DNA of 64,000 nt from Burkholderia ubonensis (GTDB taxonomy: Bacteria; Pseudomonadota; Gammaproteobacteria; Burkholderiales; Burkholderiaceae), in assembly GCF_001718695.1 (NCBI RefSeq), contig NZ_CP013422.1, positions 1,736,001 through 1,800,000 of the forward strand, written 5' to 3'. Both the position numbers and the translations under genes were made by a program. Within the stretch, counting starts at the first letter, position 1, and each line of letters starts with the position of its first letter. Below, piece by piece: positions 28,948 to 39,486 of the stretch. Below the pieces are notes generated by a model. That model saw only the letters and a list, made by a program, of their open reading frames with translations, ran no database searches and was not told where the DNA came from.

Positions 28948-30873
28948 TCACTCCAGCGACGCAGCAACGAGTTCGGCCACGTCGAGCACGTCGGGGCGCG
29001 GGCCCACGACGCCTTCGAGCATTGCCGTGCAGTTCGGGCAGGCAACCGCGACCACTTCCGCGCCGATCGTGCGCGCGTCGGCGATGCGGATGTCGGGAAT
29101 GCGCTGCTTGCCGGGGATGTCGGTCAGCGGCGCGCCGCCGCCACCGCCGCAGCAGCGGCCGCGCATGCCGTTGCGCTCCATCTCGACGACCTGGATGCCG
29201 ATCGTCTTCAGCAGCTTGCGCGGCGCGTCCGTCTCGCCGTTGTAGCGGCCGAGGTAGCACGGGTCGTGATACGTGGTGCGCTTCTCGCTCAGCGCATCGA
29301 CGGCCTTCGGCGAAATCCTGCCGCTCTCGGCGAGTTCGGCGAGATACGTCGTGTGATGCTTGACCGTCACGCGCAGGCCGAGCGCGCGGTATTCGTTGCG
29401 CAGGCTGTGCATCACGTGCGGGTCGGCGGTGACGATCTGCTTGTACGACAGCGTCGACAGCGTGCCGATCAGGCGCTTCGCGAGCTGCTGGAACGTCGCC
29501 TCGTCGCCGAGACGGCGCGCGACGTCGCCCGTGTCGGTCTCGCCGCCGCCGAGCACCGCATAATCGACGCCGGCGCGGTTCAATACCTTGACGAGCGCGC
29601 GCAGCGTGCGCTGGTAGCGCATGTCGAACGCGCCCTCGCCCGCGACGAACAGCACGTCGACCGGCTTGCCGGGCTGCGCGACCGGCGCGTTCAGGTCCAC
29701 CGACCAGTCGTAGCGCGCGGCCGTGTCGTAGCCGCCCATCGTGCCCGTCTCGCGCAGGTTCGCGAGCACTTCCGCGCCCTTGCCCGGCACCGTGCCGTGC
29801 ACGAGCGTCTGGTTGCGGCGCATGTCGACGATCGCGTCGACGTGCTCGATCAGCATCGGGCATTCCTGCACGCACGCGCGGCAGGTCGTGCACGACCACA
29901 GCGTCTGCGCTTCGATCAGCCCCGACACGATCGGGCCGTTCGGCTCGCCGCGGTGCTGGCCGACCGCGATGCCCGGCGTCGGGCTGCCCGCATACGCCGC
30001 ATCGCTGCCGCCCGCCATCCCGACGACGAGATCCTGGATCAGCTTCTTCGGGTTCAGCGGCTGGCCGGACGCGAACGCGGGGCACGCGGCTTCGCACTTG
30101 CCGCACTGCACGCACGCATCGAAGCTCAGGAGCTGGTTCCAGCGGAACTCGACCGGCTTCGCGACGCCGTATTCCTGCTGCTCGATGTCGGGCAGCTTCA
30201 GCGCGGTCGGCGGCGTGGCGGTGCCGTTGCCGGTGAACGATTCGCGGGTCGCCGCGAAACGCTCCTGGCGCGGATGGAACGCGAGATGCAAGAGGCCCGC
30301 GATCGCGTGCTTCATCGGGCCGCCCTTCGCGGCGCCGAACGTCATCGCGAATGCGCCGACGCCGATCAGCACCGCGCAGAGCACCGCGAACGCGCCGGAC
30401 ATCGCGCCGGCCGGCACCAGCATGTACAGCACGAGGCCGAGCGCGAACGAGCCGAGCAGCCACGGCAGCGTATTCCACGGGCCTTTCGACAGCCGCGCCG
30501 GCACGTTCCTCGCGTGACGGCGGCGCCACACGAACACCGCGCCGACCAGCATCGCGAGCGCTGCCAGGAAGATCAGCTTGTCGAGCCACGGCGAGTAGAT
30601 CGCGAGGCCGTAGTTGACGAACACCAGCGCGAGCGCGGCGATCGCGCCGCCTGCCGTCGCGACGTGCGTCTTCGCGATGTACGGATCGCGGGCGACCACG
30701 TGGTGCAGGTCGACGAAGTAGCGCTTCGGGATCGCGAACAGGTTCGCGACGCCGAACGCGCCGGGCGCGGTGGCCCGGCCGAGACGCCAGTACGACGAGC
30801 GCTTCGCGACCGCGAACGCGAGCCCCGCCACCGACAGCCACAGCAATGCGGTAATCAGGAAGGACGGATTCAT
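28948..30873 (-). CDS. dgcB: dimethylglycine demethylase subunit, membrane-anchored (Fe-S)-binding protein
   Basis: A 641-residue protein with several N-terminal transmembrane helices (SFLITALLWLSVAGLAFAV near residue 4, and three or four more to ~190), then two [4Fe-4S] ferredoxin motifs (CVQCGKCEAACP near 280 and CTTCRACVQECP near 335) and C-terminal CCG-type cysteine-rich domains (DPCYLGRYNG, GRCCGGGGGAP), as in GlpC/HdrD-like electron-transfer proteins. With DgcA and the ETF it oxidatively demethylates dimethylglycine to sarcosine at the inner membrane. It begins four bases after dgcA and is tightly coupled with etfA. Intact. Confidence 0.93.
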   Translation of the reverse strand: MNPSFLITALLWLSVAGLAFAVAKRSSYWRLGRATAPGAFGVANLFAIPKRYFVDLHHVVARDPYIAKTHVATAGGAIAALALVFVNYGLAIYSPWLDKLIFLAALAMLVGAVFVWRRRHARNVPARLSKGPWNTLPWLLGSFALGLVLYMLVPAGAMSGAFAVLCAVLIGVGAFAMTFGAAKGGPMKHAIAGLLHLAFHPRQERFAATRESFTGNGTATPPTALKLPDIEQQEYGVAKPVEFRWNQLLSFDACVQCGKCEAACPAFASGQPLNPKKLIQDLVVGMAGGSDAAYAGSPTPGIAVGQHRGEPNGPIVSGLIEAQTLWSCTTCRACVQECPMLIEHVDAIVDMRRNQTLVHGTVPGKGAEVLANLRETGTMGGYDTAARYDWSVDLNAPVAQPGKPVDVLFVAGEGAFDMRYQRTLRALVKVLNRAGVDYAVLGGGETDTGDVARRLGDEATFQQLAKRLIGTLSTLSYKQIVTADPHVMHSLRNEYRALGLRVTVKHHTTYLAELAESGRISPKAVDALSEKRTTYHDPCYLGRYNGETDAPRKLLKTIGIQVVEMERNGMRGRCCGGGGGAPLTDIPGKQRIPDIRIADARTIGAEVVAVACPNCTAMLEGVVGPRPDVLDVAELVAASLE

Positions 30874-30877
30874 GGCG

Positions 30878-32941
30878 TTAGAAATCCTTCACGAGACGCA
30901 GCGAGTCGTAGATCGCGCCATGGACGTTGTGCATCGAGATGCAGTCGCCGACACGGAACAGCAGGAAACGGCCATTGCCGAGCTCTTCCGACAGGCACGG
31001 CTGCGGCTGGGCCGCGAACAGCGTATGCGGATCGATCTGGCCGCGGTTCAGCGACTCCGGCTTGAGCTTCCAGTACAGCTCGTCGTTCGGCGACGAACCG
31101 TTCTCGATCACCACCTGGTCGACGGCGCGCTCTTCCAGCTCCTCCGTGTACTCGTTGCGCAGCACGGCGATCTTCTTGCCGTCTTCTTCATACACGCGGT
31201 CGAGCATGTAGTTCGGCGTCGGGATCACGCCGAGCGCGTACAGGCGGCGATAGAAGATCGGGAACGTCGTGCCGCCGCAATCGTCGGCCACCTTCACGTC
31301 AGGCGTGACGACCTCGACCTTCGAGCCGCGGCTCGCCATGAAGTCGGCCACGCCCGCGCCCGCATGGGTGCTCACGCCGTCGAACAGCAGCACGTTCTGC
31401 TTCGGCTCGACCTTGCCGGTCAGGATGTCCCACGAGCTGACGGCCAGTCCCTCGGCCACGCCCCAGCCCGGCACCTGCCAGGTGAAGCTGGAGCCGCCCG
31501 TCGCGAGCACGACGATGTCCGGCTTCTCGGCCATGATCATCTTCTCGTCGGCGGCCACGCCGAGGCGGCGGTCGACGCCCAGGCGCTTGGTTTCCATGTC
31601 GAACCAGCGGATGATCCCCGACATCTGTTCGCGCTGCGGCGCCTTCGCGGCGATCATCACCTGCCCGCCCACTTCCGTGTTCTTCTCGAACAGCACCACG
31701 TCGTGCCCGCGCAGCTTCGCGACGCGCGCCGCCTCGAGGCCCGCCGGGCCGGCGCCCACCACCACCACCTTGCGCTTCGGGCCGCGCGACTTCTCGATGA
31801 TGTGCGGCATCGTCGCTTCGCGCGAGGTGGCCGCGTTCTGGATGCACAGCACGTCGAGGCCGTTGTACTGGCGGTCGATGCAGTAGTTCGCGCCGACGCA
31901 CTGCTTGATTTCGTCCTCGCGGCCGTCGCGGATCTTGATCACCATGTGCGGATCGGCGATCTGCGCGCGCGTCATGCCGACCAGGTCGATCATGCCGGTG
32001 GCGAGCAGGCGCTCGGCCTGGCCCGCATCGCGGATGCTCTGCGCGTGCATCACGGGAATCTTCACCACCGACTTGATGCCGGCCGCGAGGTGCACGAACG
32101 GCTCCGGCGGCAGCGCCATCGGCGGCATGCAGTTCGCGATCGTGTTGTGCGTATCCCCGCCGGAACCCACCACGCTCAGGTAGTCGATCAGGCCCGTCTC
32201 CGACATCGCCTGCGCGATTTCCTTCAGCGCCTCGTGATCGAGGCCGTCCTCGTGGAATTCGTCGCCGCACATGCGCAGGCCGACGCAGAAATCCTTGCCG
32301 ACCGCCTCGCGCACCGCCGTCAGCACCTCGATGCCGAAGCGCAGGCGGTTCTCGAGGCTGCCGCCCCATTCGTCGGTGCGATGGTTCGAGCGCTTGCTCC
32401 AGAACTGGTCGATCAGGTGCTGGTGGGCGGCGGAGATTTCGATGCCGTCCATGCCGGCAGCCTTCACGCGCTTCGCGGCCGCCGCGAAATCGCCGATGAT
32501 GCGGCGGATCTCCTCGATCTCGATGATCTTCGCGTTGCCGCGGTGCACGGGCTCGCGCACGCCCGACGGCGACATCAGGTGCGGCCAGTGCTCGCCGTGG
32601 AACGACGAGCGGCGGCCCATGTGCGTCGCCTGGATCATGATCTTCGCGCCGTGCTTGTGCATCGTGTCGGCCAGCCGCGTGAGCGGATCGATGATCCGGT
32701 CGTTCGACAGGTTCACCGATTTCCACCAGCCCTGCGGGCTGTCGATCGACACGGGGCTCGACCCGCCGCAGATCGCCAGGCCGACGCCGCCCTTCGCCTT
32801 CTCTTCGTAATAGCGGATGTAGCGGTCGCCCGGCAGGCCGCCCGGCTCGGCATACACTTCCGCGTGGGCGGTACTGACGATCCGGTTGCGCAGCGTCAGC
32901 TGGTTCAGCTGCATGGGTTTGAACAGGTGGGGATAACGCAT
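30878..32941 (-). CDS. dgcA: dimethylglycine demethylase catalytic subunit (NADH:flavin oxidoreductase/OYE-like)
   Basis: A 687-residue trimethylamine-dehydrogenase-like flavoprotein. The N-terminal OYE-type FMN barrel spans about residues 1-340 (FKPMQLNQLTLRNRIVSTAH, HRTDEWGGSLENRLRF); an FAD/NAD fold follows from ~385 (KVVVVGAGPAGLEAARVAKLRGH). Near residue 348 the [4Fe-4S] motif reads C-V-G-A-N-Y-C and a later Cys, so one of the four cysteines known from trimethylamine dehydrogenase is Ala; this may be normal for DgcA. It demethylates dimethylglycine to sarcosine, releasing formaldehyde. It follows the DUF5943 gene by 70 nt. Confidence 0.93.
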   Translation of the reverse strand: MRYPHLFKPMQLNQLTLRNRIVSTAHAEVYAEPGGLPGDRYIRYYEEKAKGGVGLAICGGSSPVSIDSPQGWWKSVNLSNDRIIDPLTRLADTMHKHGAKIMIQATHMGRRSSFHGEHWPHLMSPSGVREPVHRGNAKIIEIEEIRRIIGDFAAAAKRVKAAGMDGIEISAAHQHLIDQFWSKRSNHRTDEWGGSLENRLRFGIEVLTAVREAVGKDFCVGLRMCGDEFHEDGLDHEALKEIAQAMSETGLIDYLSVVGSGGDTHNTIANCMPPMALPPEPFVHLAAGIKSVVKIPVMHAQSIRDAGQAERLLATGMIDLVGMTRAQIADPHMVIKIRDGREDEIKQCVGANYCIDRQYNGLDVLCIQNAATSREATMPHIIEKSRGPKRKVVVVGAGPAGLEAARVAKLRGHDVVLFEKNTEVGGQVMIAAKAPQREQMSGIIRWFDMETKRLGVDRRLGVAADEKMIMAEKPDIVVLATGGSSFTWQVPGWGVAEGLAVSSWDILTGKVEPKQNVLLFDGVSTHAGAGVADFMASRGSKVEVVTPDVKVADDCGGTTFPIFYRRLYALGVIPTPNYMLDRVYEEDGKKIAVLRNEYTEELEERAVDQVVIENGSSPNDELYWKLKPESLNRGQIDPHTLFAAQPQPCLSEELGNGRFLLFRVGDCISMHNVHGAIYDSLRLVKDF

Positions 32942-33011
32942 CGCTGGCGACCTCTGGCGTTCGTGTGTCTCGTGTTGCGGGTGTTGTTCGGTGTCGGATA
33001 TCGTCAGCGCA

Positions 33012-33545
33012 TCAGTGCGCGATCGGCGACACTTCGAAGACGCAGTGGTCGTGGTGCTCGGCCGCGCACTGCACTTCCTTCGACTGCGAGCGCGGCGCGC
33101 CCTTGCCTTCCGGGGTCGTGTCGTTGACCCAGTCCATCGCGCCGGCGAACCAGCCGGCGAACATGTAGCAGAGCTTGCCTTCCTTGCCCGGCTGCTGGAG
33201 CACGAATGACGAGTGGCGCAGCTCGATCTTCGCGCGCGCCGTCGCCGGATCGGCCTCGATGATCGAGAACAGGCCCCAGCCGCGCTGCGACAGGCGCTTC
33301 AGGTAGTGCTCGAACACCGCCATGCCGGTCAGGCCGTGCAGCTTCGCTTCCTTGTCGCACCAGTGGTATGCGGACTTGTAGCCGGCCTTGTAGAGGATCT
33401 CGGCATACGCTTCGACGCCGAGCGCTTCCTCGACCGCGACGTGGTTGTTCGTGAAGAAGTGGCGCGGCACGTACAGCATCGGCAGCGCGTCGGTGGTCCA
33501 GACGCCGGTATCGGGATCGACGTCGATCGGCAGTTGCGGTTGCAT
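33012..33545 (-). CDS. DUF5943 protein of the betaine cluster (V4R/hydrocarbon-binding-like fold)
   Basis: A 177-residue soluble protein of unknown biochemistry that accompanies dgcAB in pseudomonads and Burkholderia. It has a C-terminal Cys-containing segment (KEVQCAAEHHDHCVFEVSPIAH) resembling the metal or small-ligand-binding end of 4-vinyl-reductase-like (V4R) domains, with Cys and His spaced as possible ligands. Its place between the dipeptidase-like gene and dgcA suggests an accessory role in dimethylglycine demethylation. Function not established. Confidence 0.8.
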   Translation of the reverse strand: MQPQLPIDVDPDTGVWTTDALPMLYVPRHFFTNNHVAVEEALGVEAYAEILYKAGYKSAYHWCDKEAKLHGLTGMAVFEHYLKRLSQRGWGLFSIIEADPATARAKIELRHSSFVLQQPGKEGKLCYMFAGWFAGAMDWVNDTTPEGKGAPRSQSKEVQCAAEHHDHCVFEVSPIAH

Positions 33546-33704
33546 CGTGGTGACTCCGTGAGGAAAATTCGCCGCGCGCCGCCCGCATTTCGCGGGTCTC
33601 GCAGGCGCGGCATCGTCCGCGCGCCCGCGCGGCTTGCGCGGGCACGTCCCGATTTTTCTTGTGGTGAATCGCTAGTGGCGGTCCGGCTCGACGTGGCGTG
33701 ACGC

Positions 33705-34676
<972 letters not shown>

Positions 34677-34709
34677 ATCCGCCTCTCGCTCCATTTGTGT
34701 CGGTGTCGA

Positions 34710-35984
34710 TCAGTAAATCGGGAAACGCTCGCAGAGCGCGAAGATCTCGCGGCGCACGCGCTGCTCGGTCGCATGGTCGCCTTCCGGGTTCGCGCGCAGC
34801 GCGTCGAACACCTCGAGGATCAGGCGGCCGACCTCGCGGAATTCGGCCACGCCGAAGCCGCGCGTCGTGCCGGCCGGCGTGCCGAGACGGATGCCCGACG
34901 TGACGGTGGGCTTCTCGGTGTCGAACGGGATGCCGTTCTTGTTGCACGTGATGCCCGCACGTTCGAGCGCCTGCTCGACCGGCGCGCCCTTCAGGCCCTT
35001 CGGCCGCAGGTCGACGAGCAGCAGGTGGTTGTCGGTGCCGCCGGTGACGAGATCGACGCCGCCCGCCTTCAGCACTTCGCCGAGCGCCTGCGCGTTCGCG
35101 AGCACGTTGTCGATATAGGTCTTGAAGTCCGCATGCAGCACTTCGCCGAACGCGACCGCCTTGCCGGCGATCACGTGCATCAGCGGGCCGCCCTGCAGGC
35201 CGGGGAACACCGCCGAGTTGATCTTCTTCGCGATCTCCTCGTCGTTGGTCAGCACGAAGCCGCCGCGCGGGCCGCGCAGCGTCTTGTGCGTGGTCGACGT
35301 GACGACGTGCGCGTGCTCGACCGGGTTCGCGTGGCGTCCCGCGGCGATCACGCCCGCGATGTGCGCCATGTCGACCATCAGCTTCGCGCCGACGCTGTCG
35401 GCGATCGCGCGGAAGCGCGCGAAGTCGAGCTTGCGCGGATACGCGGAGAAGCCGGCGATGATCAGGCTCGGCTTGTGCTGGTGGGCCAGTTCCTCGACCT
35501 GGTCGTAGTCGATCAGCATCGTGTCGCGGTTCACGCCGTACTGCACCGCGTTGAACCACTTGCCCGACAGCGCCGGCTTCGCACCGTGCGTCAGGTGGCC
35601 GCCCGCGTCGAGCGACATGCCGAGCACCGTGTCGCCCGGCTTCGCGAGCGCGAGCATCACCGAGCCGTTCGCCTGCGCGCCCGAGTGCGGCTGCACGTTC
35701 GCGTAGCCGGCGTTGAAGATCTGCTTCACGCGCTCGATCGCGAGCGCCTCGACTTCATCGGCGAATTCGCAGCCGCCGTAGTAGCGCTTGCCCGGATACC
35801 CTTCCGCGTACTTGTTGGTCAGCACCGAGCCCTGCGCTTCGAGCACCGCGCGCGACACGATGTTTTCCGACGCGATCAGCTCGACCTGCGACTGCTGTCG
35901 CTCGAGTTCCTTCAGGATGGCGCTGCGGACCGGCGCGTCGCGCTCGGCGAGGGGCTGCGAGAAGAATGACTGGGTGTTCGACAT
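34710..35984 (-). CDS. glyA: serine hydroxymethyltransferase, first gene of the betaine catabolic run
   Basis: A 424-residue PLP enzyme interconverting glycine plus 5,10-methylene-THF and serine plus THF. Motifs: [40 protein letters not shown], the PLP lysine in [14 protein letters not shown] and the C-terminal [15 protein letters not shown]. The start is the ATG at 35982-35984 ([16 protein letters not shown]). This copy is dedicated to the betaine pathway, consuming the final glycine and C1 units. It is divergent from gbdR across 452 nt, consistent with GbdR-activated transcription. Confidence 0.96.
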   Translation of the reverse strand: MSNTQSFFSQPLAERDAPVRSAILKELERQQSQVELIASENIVSRAVLEAQGSVLTNKYAEGYPGKRYYGGCEFADEVEALAIERVKQIFNAGYANVQPHSGAQANGSVMLALAKPGDTVLGMSLDAGGHLTHGAKPALSGKWFNAVQYGVNRDTMLIDYDQVEELAHQHKPSLIIAGFSAYPRKLDFARFRAIADSVGAKLMVDMAHIAGVIAAGRHANPVEHAHVVTSTTHKTLRGPRGGFVLTNDEEIAKKINSAVFPGLQGGPLMHVIAGKAVAFGEVLHADFKTYIDNVLANAQALGEVLKAGGVDLVTGGTDNHLLLVDLRPKGLKGAPVEQALERAGITCNKNGIPFDTEKPTVTSGIRLGTPAGTTRGFGVAEFREVGRLILEVFDALRANPEGDHATEQRVRREIFALCERFPIY

Positions 35985-36436
35985 AGGGCATCCGTGACGA
36001 AGAATAGTGGGCGGCAATCAATGCTTGAGGCCCGCCACGCCTGGGTTTCCGGCATGTCCAGGGCATGGCTGCCGACGGCTCTATTCTTGTCGTTCGGATT
36101 TTCGGTCGATTGATGAATTTAGACGCGTTCTTTGCCTTTTCCGCCATGCGCGTCCGTTTTATACAAGTGACCGGTCGTGCTTTTTCGGATCGCAAAGCAT
36201 CGCCGCCGCAGCGCGGCAACGGCCGGCAGGCACTGCGGCGGTGCCGCCGCCGCCCGCGGCGGGTGCAGCCGGTCACGGATTCGGTGCAGTGCAGCAACGC
36301 GATTGAGCCAAATCAACGTATGTAGCTAGGGTTTAGCCGTATGGCACGCTTGTTGCGCTCGCTCACACAATACCCGAGCCCGTTCGGTGCCTCGGGCCAA
36401 TAGCTATTAGTAGTAGAGATTCAAGGAACGCTCCCC
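35985..36436. promoter_or_regulatory. glyA-gbdR divergent intergenic region
   Basis: No gene is supported in these 452 nt. The region should hold the promoter of the glyA-led operon, the gbdR promoter and GbdR binding sites, by analogy with Pseudomonas. A small inverted pair AAGAATAG (36000-36007) and CTATTCTT (36081-36088) lies in the glyA leader. I see no glycine riboswitch signature. Confidence 0.45.
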
Positions 36437-37465
36437 ATGTCGCCCGACCGCACAGCGTCGCTGTCCCACTTCGCGTTCATGCCGTTGCCCAACTTCACGA
36501 TGATTGCGTTCACGAATGCGATCGAGGTGCTTCGGATGGCGAATTACCTGAGCGGACAGCCGCTCTACCGCTGGTCGGTCATCAGCCCGGAGGGCGGCCC
36601 GGTCACGGCGAGCAACGGCCTGACCGTCGACACCGGCCCGGCCGAATGCGCGGGGCAGCCGGACATCGTGTTCGTGTGCGGCGGCGTCGACGTGCAGCGC
36701 GCGACCACCGCCGCCCACCTGTCGACGCTGCGCCGCTTTGCGCGTTCGGGCATTCCGCTCGGCAGCCTGTGCACGGGCACCTATGCGCTCGCGAAGTCGG
36801 GCCTGCTCGCGGGCTACGCGTGCGCGATCCACTGGGAGAACATGTCCGCGCTGAAGGAGGAGTTTCCCGACACGCGCTTCCTGAAGGAGCTGTTCGTGAT
36901 CGATCGCGACCGCATCACGTGCACGGGCGGCGTCGCGCCGCTCGACATGATGCTGAACCTGATCGCCGCGCGCGTGGGCACCGCGCGCGTCACGCAGATC
37001 GCCGAGCAGTTCATCGTCGAGCACGTGCGCGACACGAGCGCGCAGCAGCGGATGCCGCTCGTCGCGCGGCTCGGCTCGGCCAACAAGTCGCTGTTCGAAG
37101 TGATCTCGCTGATGGAGAACAACATCGAGGAGCCGCTGTCGCGCGAGGAGCTCGCGCGCCTCGCGAACATGTCGCAGCGGCAACTGCAGCGGCTGTTCCG
37201 CGAGCATCTCGGCATGACGCCGACGCATTACTACCTGACGCTGCGGCTGCGCCGCGCGCGCGAGCTGCTGCTGCAGACCGACATGTCGATCATGCACATC
37301 ACGATGGCGTGCGGGTTCCAGTCGGCGTGCCATTTCAGCAAGAGCTACCGCGACGCGTTCGGCGTGGCGCCGACGCGGGAGCGCCGCAAGCAGGTCGCGC
37401 CGCTCGCGCAGGGCGCAGCGGCGGCGGCCGCGCCGATGTTTCCGGTGCATGCGCTCCATGCGTGA
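36437..37465 (+). CDS. gbdR: GbdR-type activator of glycine betaine catabolism (GlxA family)
   Basis: A 342-residue regulator with an N-terminal DJ-1/PfpI-like sensor domain (about 8-195; FAFMPLPNFTMIAFTNAIEVLR, GSLCTGTYALAKSGLL, CTGGVAPLDMMLNLI) and a C-terminal AraC double HTH (about 220-320; ELARLANMSQRQLQRLFREHLG, CGFQSACHFSKSYRDAFGVAP). In Pseudomonas GbdR senses glycine betaine and dimethylglycine and activates gbcAB, dgcAB and related genes. Its divergent position from the glyA-to-permease run supports the assignment. An intrinsic terminator follows at 37503-37530. Intact. Confidence 0.92.
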   Translation: MSPDRTASLSHFAFMPLPNFTMIAFTNAIEVLRMANYLSGQPLYRWSVISPEGGPVTASNGLTVDTGPAECAGQPDIVFVCGGVDVQRATTAAHLSTLRRFARSGIPLGSLCTGTYALAKSGLLAGYACAIHWENMSALKEEFPDTRFLKELFVIDRDRITCTGGVAPLDMMLNLIAARVGTARVTQIAEQFIVEHVRDTSAQQRMPLVARLGSANKSLFEVISLMENNIEEPLSREELARLANMSQRQLQRLFREHLGMTPTHYYLTLRLRRARELLLQTDMSIMHITMACGFQSACHFSKSYRDAFGVAPTRERRKQVAPLAQGAAAAAAPMFPVHALHA

Positions 37466-37502
37466 CGCCGGCGCCGACTGCGGCGCGAGCGTTGCAATCA
37501 CG

Positions 37503-37530
37503 AAAGCGGCCCAATGGCCGCTTTTCTTTT
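37503..37530 (+). terminator. intrinsic terminator of gbdR
   Basis: A perfect 9-bp stem (37503-37511 with 37516-37524), 4-nt loop and the tail TCTTTT after the stem end in T's. It lies 38 nt after the gbdR stop. Confidence 0.85.
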
Positions 37531-38255
37531 GCGCTGACGATTTCGGCGCGTGCGTTTCGGCGAGCGTGTCAGGTGGCTGCATCGCGCGCCGCGTACACGA
37601 TCCTCGAATGTGCATTCGCGCGCGTTCGGCTTCAGCAACCTCGCCGCTCGGCAGCGGAAAACGTGACGCTGTACCGACCCGCCAGCGGGAACGAGACTTG
37701 CGCAGGACGCCCGGTTCCCGAACCGATGCAGCGGAGCGGAATCGCCCGCGAAACATTGGCGATTGGGGCGGGATTGAATGCGGCGGTTGCCGTTGCTAAT
37801 CTTTCTTCAGCGCCGGCCGCGCCCGGCCGGAGGCCACGCATGAAGCGATATGCGGCGATCGCGCAAATGGTCGCCAACTCGATCCGGTACGGTGATTTCT
37901 CCCATGTCGCGCGCGTCGCGACTGAGCCGTCCGCATGCGGCGCGCGTCGTGTAAATCCTGCTACCGCGCCGCGCGGCTTCTACATGTGCGAATGCGAGCC
38001 GGCGACCGCCGTGCGTACGCGCGCTCGTCAGTTCGTCCCGGACGGCGATGCCACGCGAATGCATTGCGATCCAGCACCGCACCGACGCGTCGCAAACCGC
38101 GCGCGACGACGAGGCGACATTCCAGTCGACCGACCAGTTCAAGCACGCCATACCCGGCTCAGCCATCGCTGGCCGTGGCCTCCCGCCGTCGAGGATGCGA
38201 TCCGGACCCTCGGAACGCTCGCCGACCGGCAACGACAAACGAGGTAGCAACGACG
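37531..38255. other. 725-nt stretch with no supported gene
   Basis: Open frames exist on both strands but show no recognisable domain, no convincing ribosome binding site and codon choices unlike the neighbouring genes. I see no repeat or RNA gene. The right end must carry the promoter of the zinc-ribbon protein gene. Confidence 0.5.
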
Positions 38256-39071
38256 ATGCGAGTCCTGCCCAGCCGGAGAATCCACCCACGCGACACGCTG
38301 CTCGGCGCGATGAATGTGCGCGTCCAGCCGCGCGTGACGGTCAGTCAGCGCTGTCGGGAATGCGGCTTCATGGCATTCCGCGCCAGCGAAACCTGCCCCG
38401 TGTGCGGAACGGGGAACCGGCCGTTCGCCCCGCTCGGTCGCTGGCGCGGCGGCGAGCCGGCCGCTCCCGACCACGGCGCGCCGTCGGCACCCACATGGGT
38501 GTCGCGCTTCGCGGCCGCCGTACGCAACGCGGCGATTCATCGGCCGCGCGCATCGAGCGCACCGTTGCTCAGCGTGTTGACGCTGGTCCTGCTCGTCGGC
38601 GGTTACGTGACGTTCGACCGCACGTGCCGGGCCGACCCGGTCTGTCGCGGCCACGGCGCAACGAGCACCGGCGCGGCCGACGCCGGCGTGCAGGTCGCCG
38701 ACACGCCCGCGTTGCCGGTGCTGCCCGCACCCGTCTATGCGTTTCGTCGGGATGAGACGCTGGCGCCGGCGGCCGGCCCGCTCGCCGATGCCGGCCAGCC
38801 GGCCACCGTCGACGGCCCGCGTGGTGCGGCCTCGAGCCGCCACGCGAGGGCCAATGCGAGAGCGGGCGCAGGCGCGCCCGCGACGCTCGCGCGGCAAGTG
38901 CCGCCGCTTCGCGACACGGATCGCGCGCAAGGCGGCATCCGCGTCGCCGACTGGAAAGGCGGGGTCCCGGCCCGGCGCACGCATGCGACCCGTCGCGTGA
39001 GCTGGCACGCGCGCCACCTGCGACGCGGGGCGACCGACGCCGAAATGGCCTATCTGTACCGCGGACACTGA
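38256..39071 (+). CDS. uncharacterised zinc-ribbon, single-pass membrane protein
   Basis: A 271-residue protein. Near residues 32-51 it has two CxxC-type knuckles (CRECGF and CPVCG), the pattern of a zinc ribbon, followed by a linker, one transmembrane helix at ~107-126 (SAPLLSVLTLVLLVGGYVTF) and an ~145-residue Ala/Arg-rich tail predicted to be disordered and outside the cytoplasm. An in-frame ATG at 38310 is an alternative start still preserving the ribbon. I do not recognise the family. It stands alone between gbdR and the NRAMP gene. Confidence 0.6.
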   Translation: MRVLPSRRIHPRDTLLGAMNVRVQPRVTVSQRCRECGFMAFRASETCPVCGTGNRPFAPLGRWRGGEPAAPDHGAPSAPTWVSRFAAAVRNAAIHRPRASSAPLLSVLTLVLLVGGYVTFDRTCRADPVCRGHGATSTGAADAGVQVADTPALPVLPAPVYAFRRDETLAPAAGPLADAGQPATVDGPRGAASSRHARANARAGAGAPATLARQVPPLRDTDRAQGGIRVADWKGGVPARRTHATRRVSWHARHLRRGATDAEMAYLYRGH

Positions 39072-39486
39072 CGGCCGCGCAGCGAGGAACCTGGTTGCGC
39101 GTCAGTTGCCGCGGATGTCGGTAGCGGAGCCGTCGGTGGCCCCCGCTCCAGTCGGCGCCGGACAATATCCGTGGCCGCTGACGAAGCCTGCCCCGGCCAG
39201 CCGCGCGCACCCGCCGACCAACCCCGCATAGTCACGACCCCGCTCGCAAGCCTCCCGCCGCCGCTGGTCGACCAACCGCCCGCGCTCGGCCGCGCGGAGC
39301 GAACGAGAATGCCTCCTTCGCCAGAATCCGATACGCTATCGGCTGCCTCGTCTACCGGCTCATCCCGCACGGCAGGTCGGCTTACGGCGCAACCCTCGCG
39401 GGCGTCTGACGGAACGGGCGCGCGTCATAACCCGCGTCGGTAGACACCCACCCGAATTCCCGCCCTCGCGCAAAGACCCTCGTCCC
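39072..39486. other. 415-nt stretch with no supported gene
   Basis: Short open frames occur but none has family resemblance or a good start signal. The stretch should contain the promoter for the NRAMP-like transporter, which starts at 39487. Confidence 0.45.

Noticed and set aside
28940..30841. Upstream extension of the etfA frame through dgcB, giving a 1023-codon frame
   Set aside because: The extension is dgcB read out of frame; the EtfA start is at 28939, just after the dgcB stop.
35985..36436. Glycine riboswitch before glyA
   Set aside because: The conserved GGAGAG and paired-aptamer features are not visible; only short inverted repeats occur.
37531..38247. Continuation of a plus-strand frame after gbdR
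   Set aside because: It is an out-of-phase frame running past gbdR; the sequence has no family resemblance and crosses a strong terminator.
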